From: Paracoccaceae bacterium Fryx2
GTDB taxonomy: Bacteria; Pseudomonadota; Alphaproteobacteria; Rhodobacterales; Rhodobacteraceae
Assembly (NCBI GenBank): GCA_032334235.1
Contig: JAVSGI010000003.1
Location: forward strand, 992,001-1,056,000
DNA: 64,000 nt
Reading direction: 5' to 3'
The stretch's first letter is position 1. Each line of letters begins with the position of its first letter. Below, one piece after another: positions 25,798 through 34,853 of this stretch. Below the pieces are notes generated by a model. The model was not told where the DNA came from, ran no database searches, and worked only from the letters and a program-made list of their open reading frames with translations. The position numbers were made by a program, and so were the translations under genes.

Positions 25798-25861
25798 GAT
25801 TTTTCTACGAAAAATCCGGCACACTCCCGGCGGCGCAAGGGGGATTTTTCGTAGAAAAATC
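25798..25861. repeat. Inverted pair of TTTTCTACGAAAA hairpin repeats
   Basis: GATTTTTCTACGAAAAATC at 25798-25816 and its exact reverse complement at 25843-25861. Each copy is itself a hairpin with a TAC/GTA loop, and the two can also pair as one 19-bp stem. They sit between the convergent DUF1489 and hisG genes, so they probably end both transcripts. Related copies occur at 45.3 and 50.2 kb. Confidence 0.8.
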
Positions 25862-25871
25862 GCGTCCCGGC

Positions 25872-26582
25872 CTACAGCCCCGCTGGCACCGCCACCCCGA
25901 TCCGCCCCGCCAGACCAGCCAGAACGGCGCGGTTCCCCGCCTCCCAGTCGGCGCTGCGTGAGGCGAACAGCACCGCCTGGCTCTGGTGCACCAGCCCGTC
26001 CGACAGCACCTTCAGGTGGTTGGCGCGCAGCGTCTCGCCCGACGAGGTGATGTCGGCAATCGCCTCGGCCGTCAGGTTCTTCACCGTGCCCTCGGTGGCC
26101 CCCTGGCTGTCAACCAACTGATAGTCGGCCACGCCGTTCGCTGTCAGGAATTCGCGCACCAGCCGGTGATACTTGGTGGCGATCCGCAGCCGGTGGCCAT
26201 GCGCCGCACGAAACGCCGCCGCCGCCGCGTCGAGGTCGTCGAGCGTGTCGACATCGATCCAGCAGGCGGGCACCGCGATGATCAGGTCGGCATGGCCAAA
26301 CCCCAACGGCGCCAGTTCGGCCACCTGCGCGGGCCAGTCGGCCAGCTTGTCGCGCACGAGGTCGGACCCGGTGACCCCGAGGTGAACCCGCCCCGCCGCC
26401 AGTTCGCGCGGAATCTCGCCCGCCGACAGCAGCACCAGATCGACACCGCCGATGCCTTCCACCGCGCCGGAATACTCCCGTTCCGCCCCGGCCTGCCGCA
26501 TGGTGATGCCGCGCGCGCCGAACCATTCAAACGTCTTTTCCATCAGCCGCCCCTTGGACGGCACCCCGATCTTCAGCCCCAT
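25872..26582 (-). CDS. hisG: ATP phosphoribosyltransferase catalytic subunit (short form)
   Basis: First enzyme of histidine synthesis, 236 aa: joins ATP and PRPP. This is the short HisG form, which lacks the C-terminal regulatory domain and needs HisZ. Recognisable segments are MGLKIGVPSKGRLMEKT, HLGVTGSDLVRDKL, and the PRPP-loop-like VDSQGATEGTVKNL. Its start lies inside the hisZ 3' end (10-bp overlap), so the two subunits are coupled, consistent with a fixed stoichiometry. Confidence 0.96.
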   Translation of the reverse strand: MGLKIGVPSKGRLMEKTFEWFGARGITMRQAGAEREYSGAVEGIGGVDLVLLSAGEIPRELAAGRVHLGVTGSDLVRDKLADWPAQVAELAPLGFGHADLIIAVPACWIDVDTLDDLDAAAAAFRAAHGHRLRIATKYHRLVREFLTANGVADYQLVDSQGATEGTVKNLTAEAIADITSSGETLRANHLKVLSDGLVHQSQAVLFASRSADWEAGNRAVLAGLAGRIGVAVPAGL

Positions 26583-27691
26583 GCCGCACCGCCCTTCAGC
26601 CCGGCGACCAGTGCGGGCCGGATCACCCCGCCCACCGCCGGGATCGACCGGCCCTGCCCCAGAACCGCCGTCAGCGCATCGTAGCGCCCGCCCGAGGCGA
26701 CCGGCGGCAGCGTGGCGTCGGCGGCGTGGAAGCTGAACACGAAGCCATCGTAGTATTCCAGCGTGCTGCGGCCGTGGCTCGCCTCGAACGGCAGCGCATC
26801 CACGTCGATGCCGCGCGCGCGCAGCGCGTCCAGCCGCCGGGCGAAACCATCGACGGCGGCGGCGATGGCAGGCATCCGTGCCCCGATCCGGCGCAGTTCG
26901 TCCAGCGCCGCCGTGGCCGGGCCGCCCAGCACCAGCAGTTCGTCAAGGCTCGCGGCCTCGGCTTCGCTGATCGGGTCGGCCTGCGCATCCTCGATCAGCG
27001 CGGCGGCGCGGGCGGCGATGTCTTCCGCCGCGCGGAGCCCGATCATTGCCCCCGCCGCCCGCATCAGTGCCTCTGGCGTGTTGGCGGCCAGCCGTTCCAG
27101 CAACTGCACCCGCGCCTGCGGCAGCGGCACCCGCCCGGCAAAACGGTCCAGCAGCGCCCGGAACCGGCGCGGCCGCCAGATGTGGCGCAAGAGCGCGGCC
27201 TTGCGGCGCGGCGGCGTCGCCAGCCCCCGCACCGCCGCCATCAGGATGCCGATGTCGCCCGTCGCGGCGCGCAGGCCCAGGGGTGCGAGCAGCGTGGCAA
27301 ACAGCGCGAAGACCTCGGCATCCGCCGCCTCGGGCGCGGTCCGGTCGAACACCTCGAACCCGACCTGAAGATATTCGCTGGCGCGCGGGCCCAGATGATC
27401 CTGCTTGCGGAACACCTCGCCCCGGTAGGTGTAGCGGGCCGGCTCGGCCCCGTGTGCCATGTGGGCCTGCACCACCGGCACGGTGAAATCGGGGCGCAGC
27501 ATCATCTCGCCGCGCAGCGGGTCTTGCGTGACATAGGCGCGCGCGCGGATATCCTCGCCGTAGAGGTCGAGCAGGGTTTCGGCGGGCAGCAGGATATCGG
27601 CCTCGACCGGCACCGCGCCCGCCGCCTGAAACGCGGCAAACAGCGCCTCAGCCTCGGCCCGGATGGCGGATTTCGGTATGGTTGCGATCAT
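26573..27691 (-). CDS. hisZ: ATP phosphoribosyltransferase regulatory subunit
   Basis: A 372-aa HisRS paralogue without tRNA-charging activity that activates short HisG and mediates histidine feedback. The class II synthetase-like core remains: MLRPDFTVPVVQAHM, YRGEVFRKQDHLGPRASEYLQ (motif 2-like) and ASGGRYDALTAVLG. The anticodon-binding domain of HisS is missing, as expected. The ATG at 27691 has GGGGGACG upstream. It is positioned between hisS and hisG, 82 bp after hisS. Confidence 0.95.
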   Translation of the reverse strand: MIATIPKSAIRAEAEALFAAFQAAGAVPVEADILLPAETLLDLYGEDIRARAYVTQDPLRGEMMLRPDFTVPVVQAHMAHGAEPARYTYRGEVFRKQDHLGPRASEYLQVGFEVFDRTAPEAADAEVFALFATLLAPLGLRAATGDIGILMAAVRGLATPPRRKAALLRHIWRPRRFRALLDRFAGRVPLPQARVQLLERLAANTPEALMRAAGAMIGLRAAEDIAARAAALIEDAQADPISEAEAASLDELLVLGGPATAALDELRRIGARMPAIAAAVDGFARRLDALRARGIDVDALPFEASHGRSTLEYYDGFVFSFHAADATLPPVASGGRYDALTAVLGQGRSIPAVGGVIRPALVAGLKGGAAWG

Positions 27692-27773
27692 TTGCCGTCC
27701 CCCGTGCGGCACGCACGGGGAACCCCCAGCCGGCGTGCCGGTCGCGCCCCGTGCTGCAGTGCGGGAAGCCGGT

Positions 27774-29342
27774 TCATCGCGCGAGCATCGCCTGCACGGC
27801 GGCCACCAGCCCGTCACGCGGCACCTCGATCTGCGCCGGGCGGTCCTTCCATTCCTCCAGCGTGGCGCTTTGCGCGATCTGCGCGCCCAGCACCAGATCC
27901 TTCAGGATCACCACGCCGCGCGCCGCCTCGTCGCCGCCCTGGATCACCGCGATGGGGCTTTTGCGTTTATCGGCGTATTTCAACTGGTTGCCGAATTGCT
28001 TGGGGTTGCCGAGGTAGACCTCGGCCCGGATGCCCGCCGCGCGCAACTCGCCCACCATCGCCATGTAGTCGGCCATCCGGTCACGGTCCATCACCGTCAC
28101 CACCACCGGCCCCGCCGCATCGGTCCCCGCCCGCCCCTTGGCGCGCAGCGCCGCCAGCAGCCGGTCCACCCCGATGGAAACGCCGGTCGCAGGCACCTTC
28201 TGCCCGGTGAACCGCTCCACCAGCCCATCATACCGCCCGCCGCCGGCCACCGAGCCGAACTGGCGCTTGCGGCCTTTCTCGTCGAGGATCTCGAAGGTCA
28301 GTTCCGCCTCATAGACCGGGCCGGTGTAGTAGCCGAGGCCGCGGACGATGCCGGGGTCGATGACGATGCGGTCAGGACCGTAGCCTTGGGCGGCGAGGAG
28401 GGAAGCGATGGTTTCGAGTTCATGGACCCCTTCCATTCCAGTGGGTGAATTCTTCACAACGGCGGACAGAAAATTCAATGCAAATGCATTGGCCCGTGCG
28501 CCTCCCGCAAAAGCGATGGGTTGGCCGGTTTGCATCAGACGGTTTGCGGTCATACGAGAGCTATCGCTGAACATCATGTTGCCAGCATTAAGGAAGCCCA
28601 CTACGACTGCAATTTGATCGTTGGCCAAACCAGCGCCATTGGTGAAGTCTCCACTTTCATCTTGTCGCCCCGCACCCAAGAGTGCCTGCACTCCAACCAG
28701 TCCAAGGCGGTCGATCTTGTCTATAGCACGCAACACGATACCGCGTTCATGAGCGAATTTATCTGGATCTGATGGATCCAATACCCCTGCGACTTCCATC
28801 ACCCCGTTCAGCACCTTGCGGCTGTTGATCTTGATCACATAGTCGCCGCGCTCGATCCCGACGGCCTCCAGAGCATCCGCAAGCATCATGCATATCTCGG
28901 CATCCGCCGCCACGCTCGCCGACCCCACCGTATCAGCATCACACTGATAGAACTGGCGGAACCGCCCCGGACCCGGCTTCTCGTTGCGCCACACCGGGCC
29001 CATCGCGAAGCGGCGATAGGGGCTGGGCAGGTCGTTGCGGTATTGGGCTGCGACGCGGGCGAGGGGGGCGGTCAAGTCGTAGCGCAGCGCCAGCCAGTCC
29101 TTGTCCTCGTCCTGCCAGGCGAAGACGCCCTCGTTCGGGCGGTCGACGTCGGGGAGGAACTTGCCCAGCGCCTCGACCGTTTCCACCGCGCTGGTTTCCA
29201 GCGGGTCGAAGCCGTAGCGGTGATAGACCTCGGCGATGCGGTCCAGCATCGCCTTGCGCTCGGTCACCTCGGCGCCGAAATAGTCGCGGAAGCCCTTGGG
29301 CGTTTCCGCCTTCGGGCGGCGGGGGGATTTGTCCCTGGACAT
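27774..29342 (-). CDS. hisS: Histidine-tRNA ligase
   Basis: Charges tRNA-His, 522 aa. It starts [20 protein letters not shown]. Class II motif 2 is in [25 protein letters not shown], the histidine A-motif is [13 protein letters not shown], motif 3 is [14 protein letters not shown], and a C-terminal anticodon-binding domain follows. The reading frame is uninterrupted. Odd feature: residues about 181-301 are encoded by DNA near 52% GC, unlike either flank, pointing to a mosaic origin. It heads a hisS-hisZ-hisG operon and diverges from slyX. Confidence 0.96.
   Translation of the reverse strand: MSRDKSPRRPKAETPKGFRDYFGAEVTERKAMLDRIAEVYHRYGFDPLETSAVETVEALGKFLPDVDRPNEGVFAWQDEDKDWLALRYDLTAPLARVAAQYRNDLPSPYRRFAMGPVWRNEKPGPGRFRQFYQCDADTVGSASVAADAEICMMLADALEAVGIERGDYVIKINSRKVLNGVMEVAGVLDPSDPDKFAHERGIVLRAIDKIDRLGLVGVQALLGAGRQDESGDFTNGAGLANDQIAVVVGFLNAGNMMFSDSSRMTANRLMQTGQPIAFAGGARANAFALNFLSAVVKNSPTGMEGVHELETIASLLAAQGYGPDRIVIDPGIVRGLGYYTGPVYEAELTFEILDEKGRKRQFGSVAGGGRYDGLVERFTGQKVPATGVSIGVDRLLAALRAKGRAGTDAAGPVVVTVMDRDRMADYMAMVGELRAAGIRAEVYLGNPKQFGNQLKYADKRKSPIAVIQGGDEAARGVVILKDLVLGAQIAQSATLEEWKDRPAQIEVPRDGLVAAVQAMLAR
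28440..28800. other. Low-GC mosaic patch inside hisS
   Basis: My count over 28441-28800 gives 189 G or C in 360 bases (about 52%), while the flanking parts of hisS look close to two-thirds GC. The codons also differ: AT-ending codons such as ATA, AAT, TTT and GAT are common in this patch and scarce around it. The frame is preserved. It encodes the region between motif 2 and the histidine A-motif, including [20 protein letters not shown]. Confidence 0.75.
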
Positions 29343-29483
29343 GCGCGCAACCCTTCGCTGATCGTCGGGCCGCGTGTAGCGGATGGGGCGCGGGGCCACA
29401 AGCCGGCGACGGGGACGCAGGTTTCGGATGCACGATGGCGTCGCATGGTTTATGGAACGCGGCAACACGGACAGGGGGCCGCC

Positions 29484-29681
29484 ATGACCGGGATAGACAC
29501 CGAAGAACGGATCGCACACCTGACCCGCGCGGTCGAAGACCTGTCCGACATGGTGACCCGCCAGGGCCGCGAGATCGAGCGGCTCGGCCGCCGCGTCGGG
29601 CTGCTGCTGGAACGCGAGGCCGAGCGCGAGGCCGACAGCGGCAGCGCGCCGCTGGCCGACCAGAAGCCGCCGCACTGGTAG
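29484..29681 (+). CDS. slyX: SlyX family protein
   Basis: A 65-aa protein of the SlyX family, function unknown. It is almost wholly a predicted coiled coil ([19 protein letters not shown], then [17 protein letters not shown]) and ends in the family's PPHW/PPHY tail (KPPHW). The ATG at 29484 begins [10 protein letters not shown]; longer readings run antisense to hisS. It diverges from hisS with about 140 bp between. Confidence 0.88.
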   Translation: MTGIDTEERIAHLTRAVEDLSDMVTRQGREIERLGRRVGLLLEREAEREADSGSAPLADQKPPHW

Positions 29682-29704
29682 CAGCGCGCTGTGCCCCGGC
29701 GACT

Positions 29705-29732
29705 GAGGGGTATTTGGGCCAAGAAGAAACCC
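29705..29732. repeat. Intergenic palindromic repeat, copy d
   Basis: GGGGTATTTGGGCCAAGAAG followed by AAACCC, the same motif as the right arm of copy c at 13.47 kb. It lies between convergent slyX and dnaE, so probably contributes to termination. Confidence 0.65.
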
Positions 29733-29739
29733 GAAGGGT

Positions 29740-32700
29740 TCAGATTTCCTCGACCATCACCACGCCGGTCATCGCCTTGATCGCGCCCTTGATCTGCGGC
29801 GTCACCGGATAGTCGCGCGGCAGCGTCAGGTCGATCTCCTGCCCCGTCGCGGGGTCGGGCACGCAGAGGATGATCTGTCCGCGCGCCGCCGCCCGGCCCT
29901 TGCCGCCCTCGGCCAGCACGCGGGCGAACAGCGCCGCGACCGAGGCCGCCGCCTCGCCCCGGTTCAGGTGGATGCGCAGGCTGGTGGCCCCCGCCTCTGC
30001 CGCCACCGCATCAATCGGCTGGGCGGCGCGGGCCAGCAGCTTCAGCGTGTCGCCCTCCAGATTGGCCTCGACGGTCAGCACCACGTTCTGCCCCGGTTCC
30101 AGCACGTCGCGCGCCTGTTCCAGGGTGTCGGAGAACACCGTGACCTCGTAAAGCCCGGTCGGGTCGGAAAGCTGGACGAAGGCGAAGCGGTTGCCCTTGG
30201 CCGATTTCTTTTCCTGCCGCGAGGCGACCGAACCCGCCAGCTTGGCCACCAGCGGGCCACGCTCGGCGGCGCGGGTCAGTTCGGCCAGCGTCATCACGTT
30301 GCGGCGTTTCAGCGGGCCCATGTAGTCGTCGAGCGGATGGCCGGACAGGTAGAAGCCGATGGCCTGATGCTCCTCGGTCAGCCGTTCCACCGGCAGCCAG
30401 TCGTCGCGGCTGCCAAGGCGCGGTTCGGGCAGGTCGGCGCCCGCCTCACCGAACAGCGACACCTGCGCCGAGCCGCGCGCCTCGAAGATCGCCGCCGAAT
30501 AGGCGCAGAGCCCGTCGAGCGCGTCAAACACCCGGGCCCGGTTGGCGTCGAGCGCATCGAACGCCCCGGCACGGGCCAGCATTTCCAGCGGCCGCTTGCC
30601 GACACGCTTCATGTCCACCCGCCGGGCAAAGTCGAACAGGGTGACGAAGGGCTTCTTGCCCCTGCCCTGCACGATCAGCCCCATGGCATCGACGCCGACG
30701 TTCTTCAGCGCGCCGAGGCCGTAGACCACCTTGCCATCCTTCACCGTGAAGGTCGCGGCAGAGGCGTTGACGCAGGGCGCCACGGTCCTGATGCCCAGCT
30801 TGTCGACCTCGCGCTTGTAGACCGCCAGCTTGTCGGTCAGGTGGATGTCGCAGTTCATCACGGCGGCCATGAATTCCACCGGGTGGTTGGCCTTCAGCCA
30901 CGCGGTCTGATAGCTGACCACCGCATAGGCCGCCGCGTGCGACTTGTTGAAGCCGTAGTTGGCGAACTTCTCCAGCAGGTCGAACACCTCGCCCGCCTTC
31001 TTGGCGTCGATGCCGTGGGTGGCCCTGGCGCCGTTGATGAACTTCGGTCGCTCCTTCGCCATTTCCTCGGCGATCTTCTTGCCCATGGCGCGGCGCAAAA
31101 GGTCGGCGCCGCCCAGCGAATACCCCGCCATGACCTGCGCGATTTCCATCACCTGTTCCTGATAGACGATGATTCCCTGCGTTTCCTTCAGGATGTGGTC
31201 GATGGTCGGGTGGATCGATTCCAGGTCGCGCAGCCCGTTCTTGACCTCGCAATAGGTCGGAATGTTCTCCATCGGGCCGGGACGGTAAAGCGCCACCAGC
31301 GCCACGATATCCTCGATGCAGGTCGGCTTCATGCGGCGCAGCGCGTCCATCATGCCCGAGCTTTCCACCTGGAACACCGCCACCGTCTTTGCCGCCGCGT
31401 AAAGCTCATAGCTGGCCTTGTCATCGAGCGGGATGTGCCCGATGTCGTCCTCCACCCCCGGCGGGGGCTGGTAAAGCTGTCGCCCGTCGGGTGCGACATG
31501 CAGCGGCCGCCCGCCCGCGCGGATCAGGTCGAGCGCGTTCTGGATCACCGTCAACGTCTTCAGCCCGAGGAAGTCGAACTTCACCAGCCCGGCCGCCTCG
31601 ACCCATTTCATGTTGAACTGGGTGGCGGGCATGTCCGACTTCGGGTCTTGATAAAGCGGCACCAGCTCGTCCAGCGGCCGGTCGCCGATTACCACGCCCG
31701 CGGCATGGGTGGAGGCGTTGCGCAAGAGCCCCTCGATCTGCTGGCCGTATTCCAGCAGGCGCGCCACCACCTCCTCTTTCGCTGCCTCGCGCAGGCGCGG
31801 TTCGTCTGCCAGCGCCTTGGTGATGCTGACGGGCTTCACCCCCTCGACCGGAATCATCTTCGACAGCCGGTCCACCTGCCCGTAGGGCATCTGCAGCACC
31901 CGCCCCACGTCGCGCACCGCCGCCTTGGACAGAAGCGCGCCGAAAGTGATGATCTGCCCCACCTTGTCGCGGCCATAGCGCGCCTGAACGTATTCGATCA
32001 CCTCCTGCCGGCGGTCCATGCAGAAGTCGATGTCGAAGTCGGGCATCGACACCCGCTCGGGGTTCAGGAAGCGTTCGAACAGCAGCTTGTAGCGCAACGG
32101 GTCCAGATCGGTGATGGTCAGCGCATAGGCGACAAGGCTGCCCGCGCCCGACCCCCGCCCCGGCCCGACCGGGATGCCCTGCTCCTTGGCCCATTTGATG
32201 AAATCGGCCACGATCAGGAAGTAGCCGGGAAAGCCCATCTGCTCGATGATGCCCAATTCAAACGCCAGCCGCGCCTCGTATTCCGCCACCGGCACGGCAT
32301 GGGGAATCACCGCCAGCCGCGCGGCGAGCCCTTCGGCGGCCTGCCGGCGCAGTTCCTGCACCTCGTCATCAGCGAATTTGGGCAGGATCGGCGCGCGCTT
32401 GGCGACCTTGAAGGCGCAGCGCCGGGCAATCTCGACCGTGTTTGCCAGCGCCTCGGGCAGATCGGCGAACAGCGCCGACATCTCGGCCTCCGTCTTGAAA
32501 CAGTGCTGCGGCGTCAGGCGGCGGCGCGGCCCCTGCTGATCGACATAGGCGCCCTCGGCGATGCAGATCAGCGCGTCGTGGGCCTGATACATCTCGGGCT
32601 TGGGGAAATACACGTCGTTGGTGGCGACCAGCGGCAGGCCCATCGCATAGGCCATCTCGACCAGGCCGCGCTCGGTCAGCCGCTCGCCTTCCGCCAGCCG

Positions 32701-33249
32701 CCCGCCCTCGCCGGGGTGGCGCTGCAGTTCGACATAGAGCCGCCCCGGGTAGATCGCGGCCAGCCGGTCCAGCAGCGCCTGCGCCTTGGCCGCCTGCCCG
32801 GCCTGAAGCAGCCGCCCCACCGGCCCCTCCGGACCGCCGGTCAGGCAGATCAGCCCCGCACCATGGGCTTCGAGTTCCTCCACCGTCACCTGCGGCAACT
32901 GCCCACCCTTGCCGAGGTAGAGGCACGAGTTCAGCTTCATCAGGTTCATGTAACCGGCTTCGTTCTGCGCCAGCAGCACCACCGCCGCCGCCGCCCGCGC
33001 CTTTTCGCCCGGTGCCGCCGGGTCATGCGCGACCGAGATCTGGCAGCCCACGATCGGCTGCACCCCCGCGCCTGCGGCCAGCACCGAAAACTCCAGCGCC
33101 GCAAACATGTTGTTGGTGTCGGTCACCGCCACGGCGGGCATCGACTGCGCCTGGCAAAGCCCGATCAGCTTCTTCACCGGCACCGCGCCTTCCAGCAGCG
33201 AATACTCGGTGTGAACGCGCAGATGGATGAAGCGGGGCGCAGATGCCAT
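29740..33249 (-). CDS. dnaE: DNA polymerase III subunit alpha
   Basis: The catalytic subunit of the replicative polymerase, 1,169 aa, normal DnaE1 length. The N-terminal PHP domain begins [17 protein letters not shown]. The polymerase active site PDFDIDF is at 403-409, with D404 and D406 matching the E. coli D401/D403 pair, and [14 protein letters not shown] is just upstream. The C-terminal part has the OB-fold region near [19 protein letters not shown]. The ATG at 33249 ([10 protein letters not shown]) is the usual start; the longer frame to 33447 is not conserved. Convergent with slyX and divergent from xdhA. Confidence 0.97.
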   Translation of the reverse strand: MASAPRFIHLRVHTEYSLLEGAVPVKKLIGLCQAQSMPAVAVTDTNNMFAALEFSVLAAGAGVQPIVGCQISVAHDPAAPGEKARAAAAVVLLAQNEAGYMNLMKLNSCLYLGKGGQLPQVTVEELEAHGAGLICLTGGPEGPVGRLLQAGQAAKAQALLDRLAAIYPGRLYVELQRHPGEGGRLAEGERLTERGLVEMAYAMGLPLVATNDVYFPKPEMYQAHDALICIAEGAYVDQQGPRRRLTPQHCFKTEAEMSALFADLPEALANTVEIARRCAFKVAKRAPILPKFADDEVQELRRQAAEGLAARLAVIPHAVPVAEYEARLAFELGIIEQMGFPGYFLIVADFIKWAKEQGIPVGPGRGSGAGSLVAYALTITDLDPLRYKLLFERFLNPERVSMPDFDIDFCMDRRQEVIEYVQARYGRDKVGQIITFGALLSKAAVRDVGRVLQMPYGQVDRLSKMIPVEGVKPVSITKALADEPRLREAAKEEVVARLLEYGQQIEGLLRNASTHAAGVVIGDRPLDELVPLYQDPKSDMPATQFNMKWVEAAGLVKFDFLGLKTLTVIQNALDLIRAGGRPLHVAPDGRQLYQPPPGVEDDIGHIPLDDKASYELYAAAKTVAVFQVESSGMMDALRRMKPTCIEDIVALVALYRPGPMENIPTYCEVKNGLRDLESIHPTIDHILKETQGIIVYQEQVMEIAQVMAGYSLGGADLLRRAMGKKIAEEMAKERPKFINGARATHGIDAKKAGEVFDLLEKFANYGFNKSHAAAYAVVSYQTAWLKANHPVEFMAAVMNCDIHLTDKLAVYKREVDKLGIRTVAPCVNASAATFTVKDGKVVYGLGALKNVGVDAMGLIVQGRGKKPFVTLFDFARRVDMKRVGKRPLEMLARAGAFDALDANRARVFDALDGLCAYSAAIFEARGSAQVSLFGEAGADLPEPRLGSRDDWLPVERLTEEHQAIGFYLSGHPLDDYMGPLKRRNVMTLAELTRAAERGPLVAKLAGSVASRQEKKSAKGNRFAFVQLSDPTGLYEVTVFSDTLEQARDVLEPGQNVVLTVEANLEGDTLKLLARAAQPIDAVAAEAGATSLRIHLNRGEAAASVAALFARVLAEGGKGRAAARGQIILCVPDPATGQEIDLTLPRDYPVTPQIKGAIKAMTGVVMVEEI

Positions 33250-33482
33250 GATGACAAGCCTGATTTTGCGGCAGGTCGGGGCTGGGGCTGCCCCTTTTTC
33301 CTGCAGGTCGCGGCGGTTCTTTCGGCGGGGGCGGTAAGGTTCCGCTTGCCTTGTGACAGCCTCGCAGGCTTCATGACAGACAGAAAGACGGGGGTAAACC
33401 CCGTGGGGCGCGTGGCCCGCTTTACGCCGCATCGGGCGGGCACGCATCGCCTGTGAAGGGGAGAAGGCGGCGGGTTGTCACC

Positions 33483-34853
33483 ATGGAGATCGCGTTTCTG
33501 CTGAACGGAACGCCGGTCCGTATCGCGGGCGAAAGCCCGACGCGGACACTTCTCGACTGGCTGCGCGAGACGCGCGGCCTTGCGGGCACGAAAGAGGGCT
33601 GCAACGAGGGCGACTGCGGCGCCTGCACCGTCATGGTCAGCGATGCCGCAGGCCCCCGCGCGCTGAACGCCTGCATCCTGTTCCTGCCGCAGCTTCACGG
33701 CAAATCGGTCCGCACCGTCGAGGGCATAAGCGGCCCCGACGGCGGCCTGCACCCCGTCCAGCAGGCGATGATCGACCACCACGGCAGCCAGTGCGGCTTC
33801 TGCACCCCCGGTTTCGTGGTCTCGATGGCCGTCGCCCACGCGCAGGGCCGCCGCGACCATGACGACGTGCTGGCCGGAAACCTCTGCCGCTGCACCGGCT
33901 ACGCCCCGATCATCCGCGCGGCAAAGGCGGCAGAATCCGCCCCGGTGCCCGGCTGGATGACCGCCCCTTCCCCCTTCTCATTGGCCCAAATACCCATGGA
34001 TGCCGGCCACCCCGAAACGACCGACGCCCTTGCAGACTGGTATCTCGCCCATCCCGACGCGACCCTGATCGCCGGGGCCACCGATGTCGGCCTCTGGGTC
34101 ACCAAGGAGTTGCGCGAGCTTGGAGACGTGGCCTTCCTCGTCGGCATTGCAGACATGCGCCAGATCACCCGGCAGGGCGACACCCTGCGCATTGGCGCGG
34201 GCGTCAGCATCACCGACCTGATGGCGGCACTGCGCCCGCTGCACCCCTCGTTTGCCGACCTGCTGCGCCGCTTCGCCTCGGTGCAGCTGCGCAATGCCGC
34301 GACCATCGGCGGCAACATCGCCAACGGCTCGCCGATCGGTGACAGCCCGCCCGCGCTGATCGCGCTGGGGGCCACGCTGCACCTGCGCCGGGGCGGCGTG
34401 CGCCGCGCGATGCCGCTGGAGGATTTCTTCCTCGACTACCGCAAGCAGGACCGCGCGCCGGGCGAGTTTGTCGAGGCGGTGACGATCCCGGCCCACGCGC
34501 CCGCCTTGCGCTGTTACAAGGTCTCGAAACGCTTCGATCAGGACATCTCGGCGGTCTGCGGCTGCTTCAACATCACTCGGGAGGGCGGTCGCGTCACCGC
34601 CGCCCGCATCGCCTTCGGGGGCATGGCGGGCATCCCGAAACGCGCGGCGGCGGTCGAGGCGGCATTGCTGGGCCAGCCGTGGAGCCTTGCCAGGGTCGAG
34701 GCCGCCCTGCCCGCCTTCGCCGCCGATTTCACTCCGCTGACCGACATGCGCGCCTCGGCCGCCTACCGGTTGCAGGTGGCGCAGAATCTGCTGCTGCGGT
34801 ATTTCCATGACCTCGCCGGAACCCCGGTCTCGGTGCTGGAGGTCACGGCATGA
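33483..34853 (+). CDS. xdhA: Xanthine dehydrogenase small subunit (2Fe-2S and FAD)
   Basis: Electron-transfer subunit of xanthine dehydrogenase, 456 aa. The plant-type 2Fe-2S site uses C40, C45, C48 and C64 (CNEGDCGAC); the second cluster uses C104, C107, C135 and C137 (CGFC and CRC). The FAD domain begins near residue 185 ([14 protein letters not shown]) and includes [18 protein letters not shown]. The linker at about 160-172 ([13 protein letters not shown]) is encoded by a copy of the dispersed palindromic repeat. It overlaps xdhB by 4 bp. Same subunit layout as Rhodobacter capsulatus XdhA. Confidence 0.96.
   Translation: MEIAFLLNGTPVRIAGESPTRTLLDWLRETRGLAGTKEGCNEGDCGACTVMVSDAAGPRALNACILFLPQLHGKSVRTVEGISGPDGGLHPVQQAMIDHHGSQCGFCTPGFVVSMAVAHAQGRRDHDDVLAGNLCRCTGYAPIIRAAKAAESAPVPGWMTAPSPFSLAQIPMDAGHPETTDALADWYLAHPDATLIAGATDVGLWVTKELRELGDVAFLVGIADMRQITRQGDTLRIGAGVSITDLMAALRPLHPSFADLLRRFASVQLRNAATIGGNIANGSPIGDSPPALIALGATLHLRRGGVRRAMPLEDFFLDYRKQDRAPGEFVEAVTIPAHAPALRCYKVSKRFDQDISAVCGCFNITREGGRVTAARIAFGGMAGIPKRAAAVEAALLGQPWSLARVEAALPAFAADFTPLTDMRASAAYRLQVAQNLLLRYFHDLAGTPVSVLEVTA
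33966..33994. repeat. Dispersed palindromic repeat inside xdhA, in frame (copy e)
   Basis: TTCTCATTGGCCCAAATACC preceded by a C-run. A 26-base stretch is identical, in inverted orientation, to the copy inside xdhB at about 36035-36060. It falls in the linker between the iron-sulfur and FAD domains and adds about a dozen codons without breaking the frame. Confidence 0.8.

Noticed and set aside
26726-28210. Long plus-strand frames over hisZ/hisS
   Set aside because: Composition and lack of motifs mark them as antisense shadows of the two his genes.
28408-28772. Plus-strand short frames in the low-GC patch, considered as an inserted gene
   Set aside because: The hisS frame on the minus strand runs through the patch without a break and codes sensible protein, so the patch is part of hisS.
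29968-33456. 1,162-aa open frame on the plus strand opposite dnaE
   Set aside because: Antisense shadow; no recognisable domain, and DnaE is complete on the other strand.
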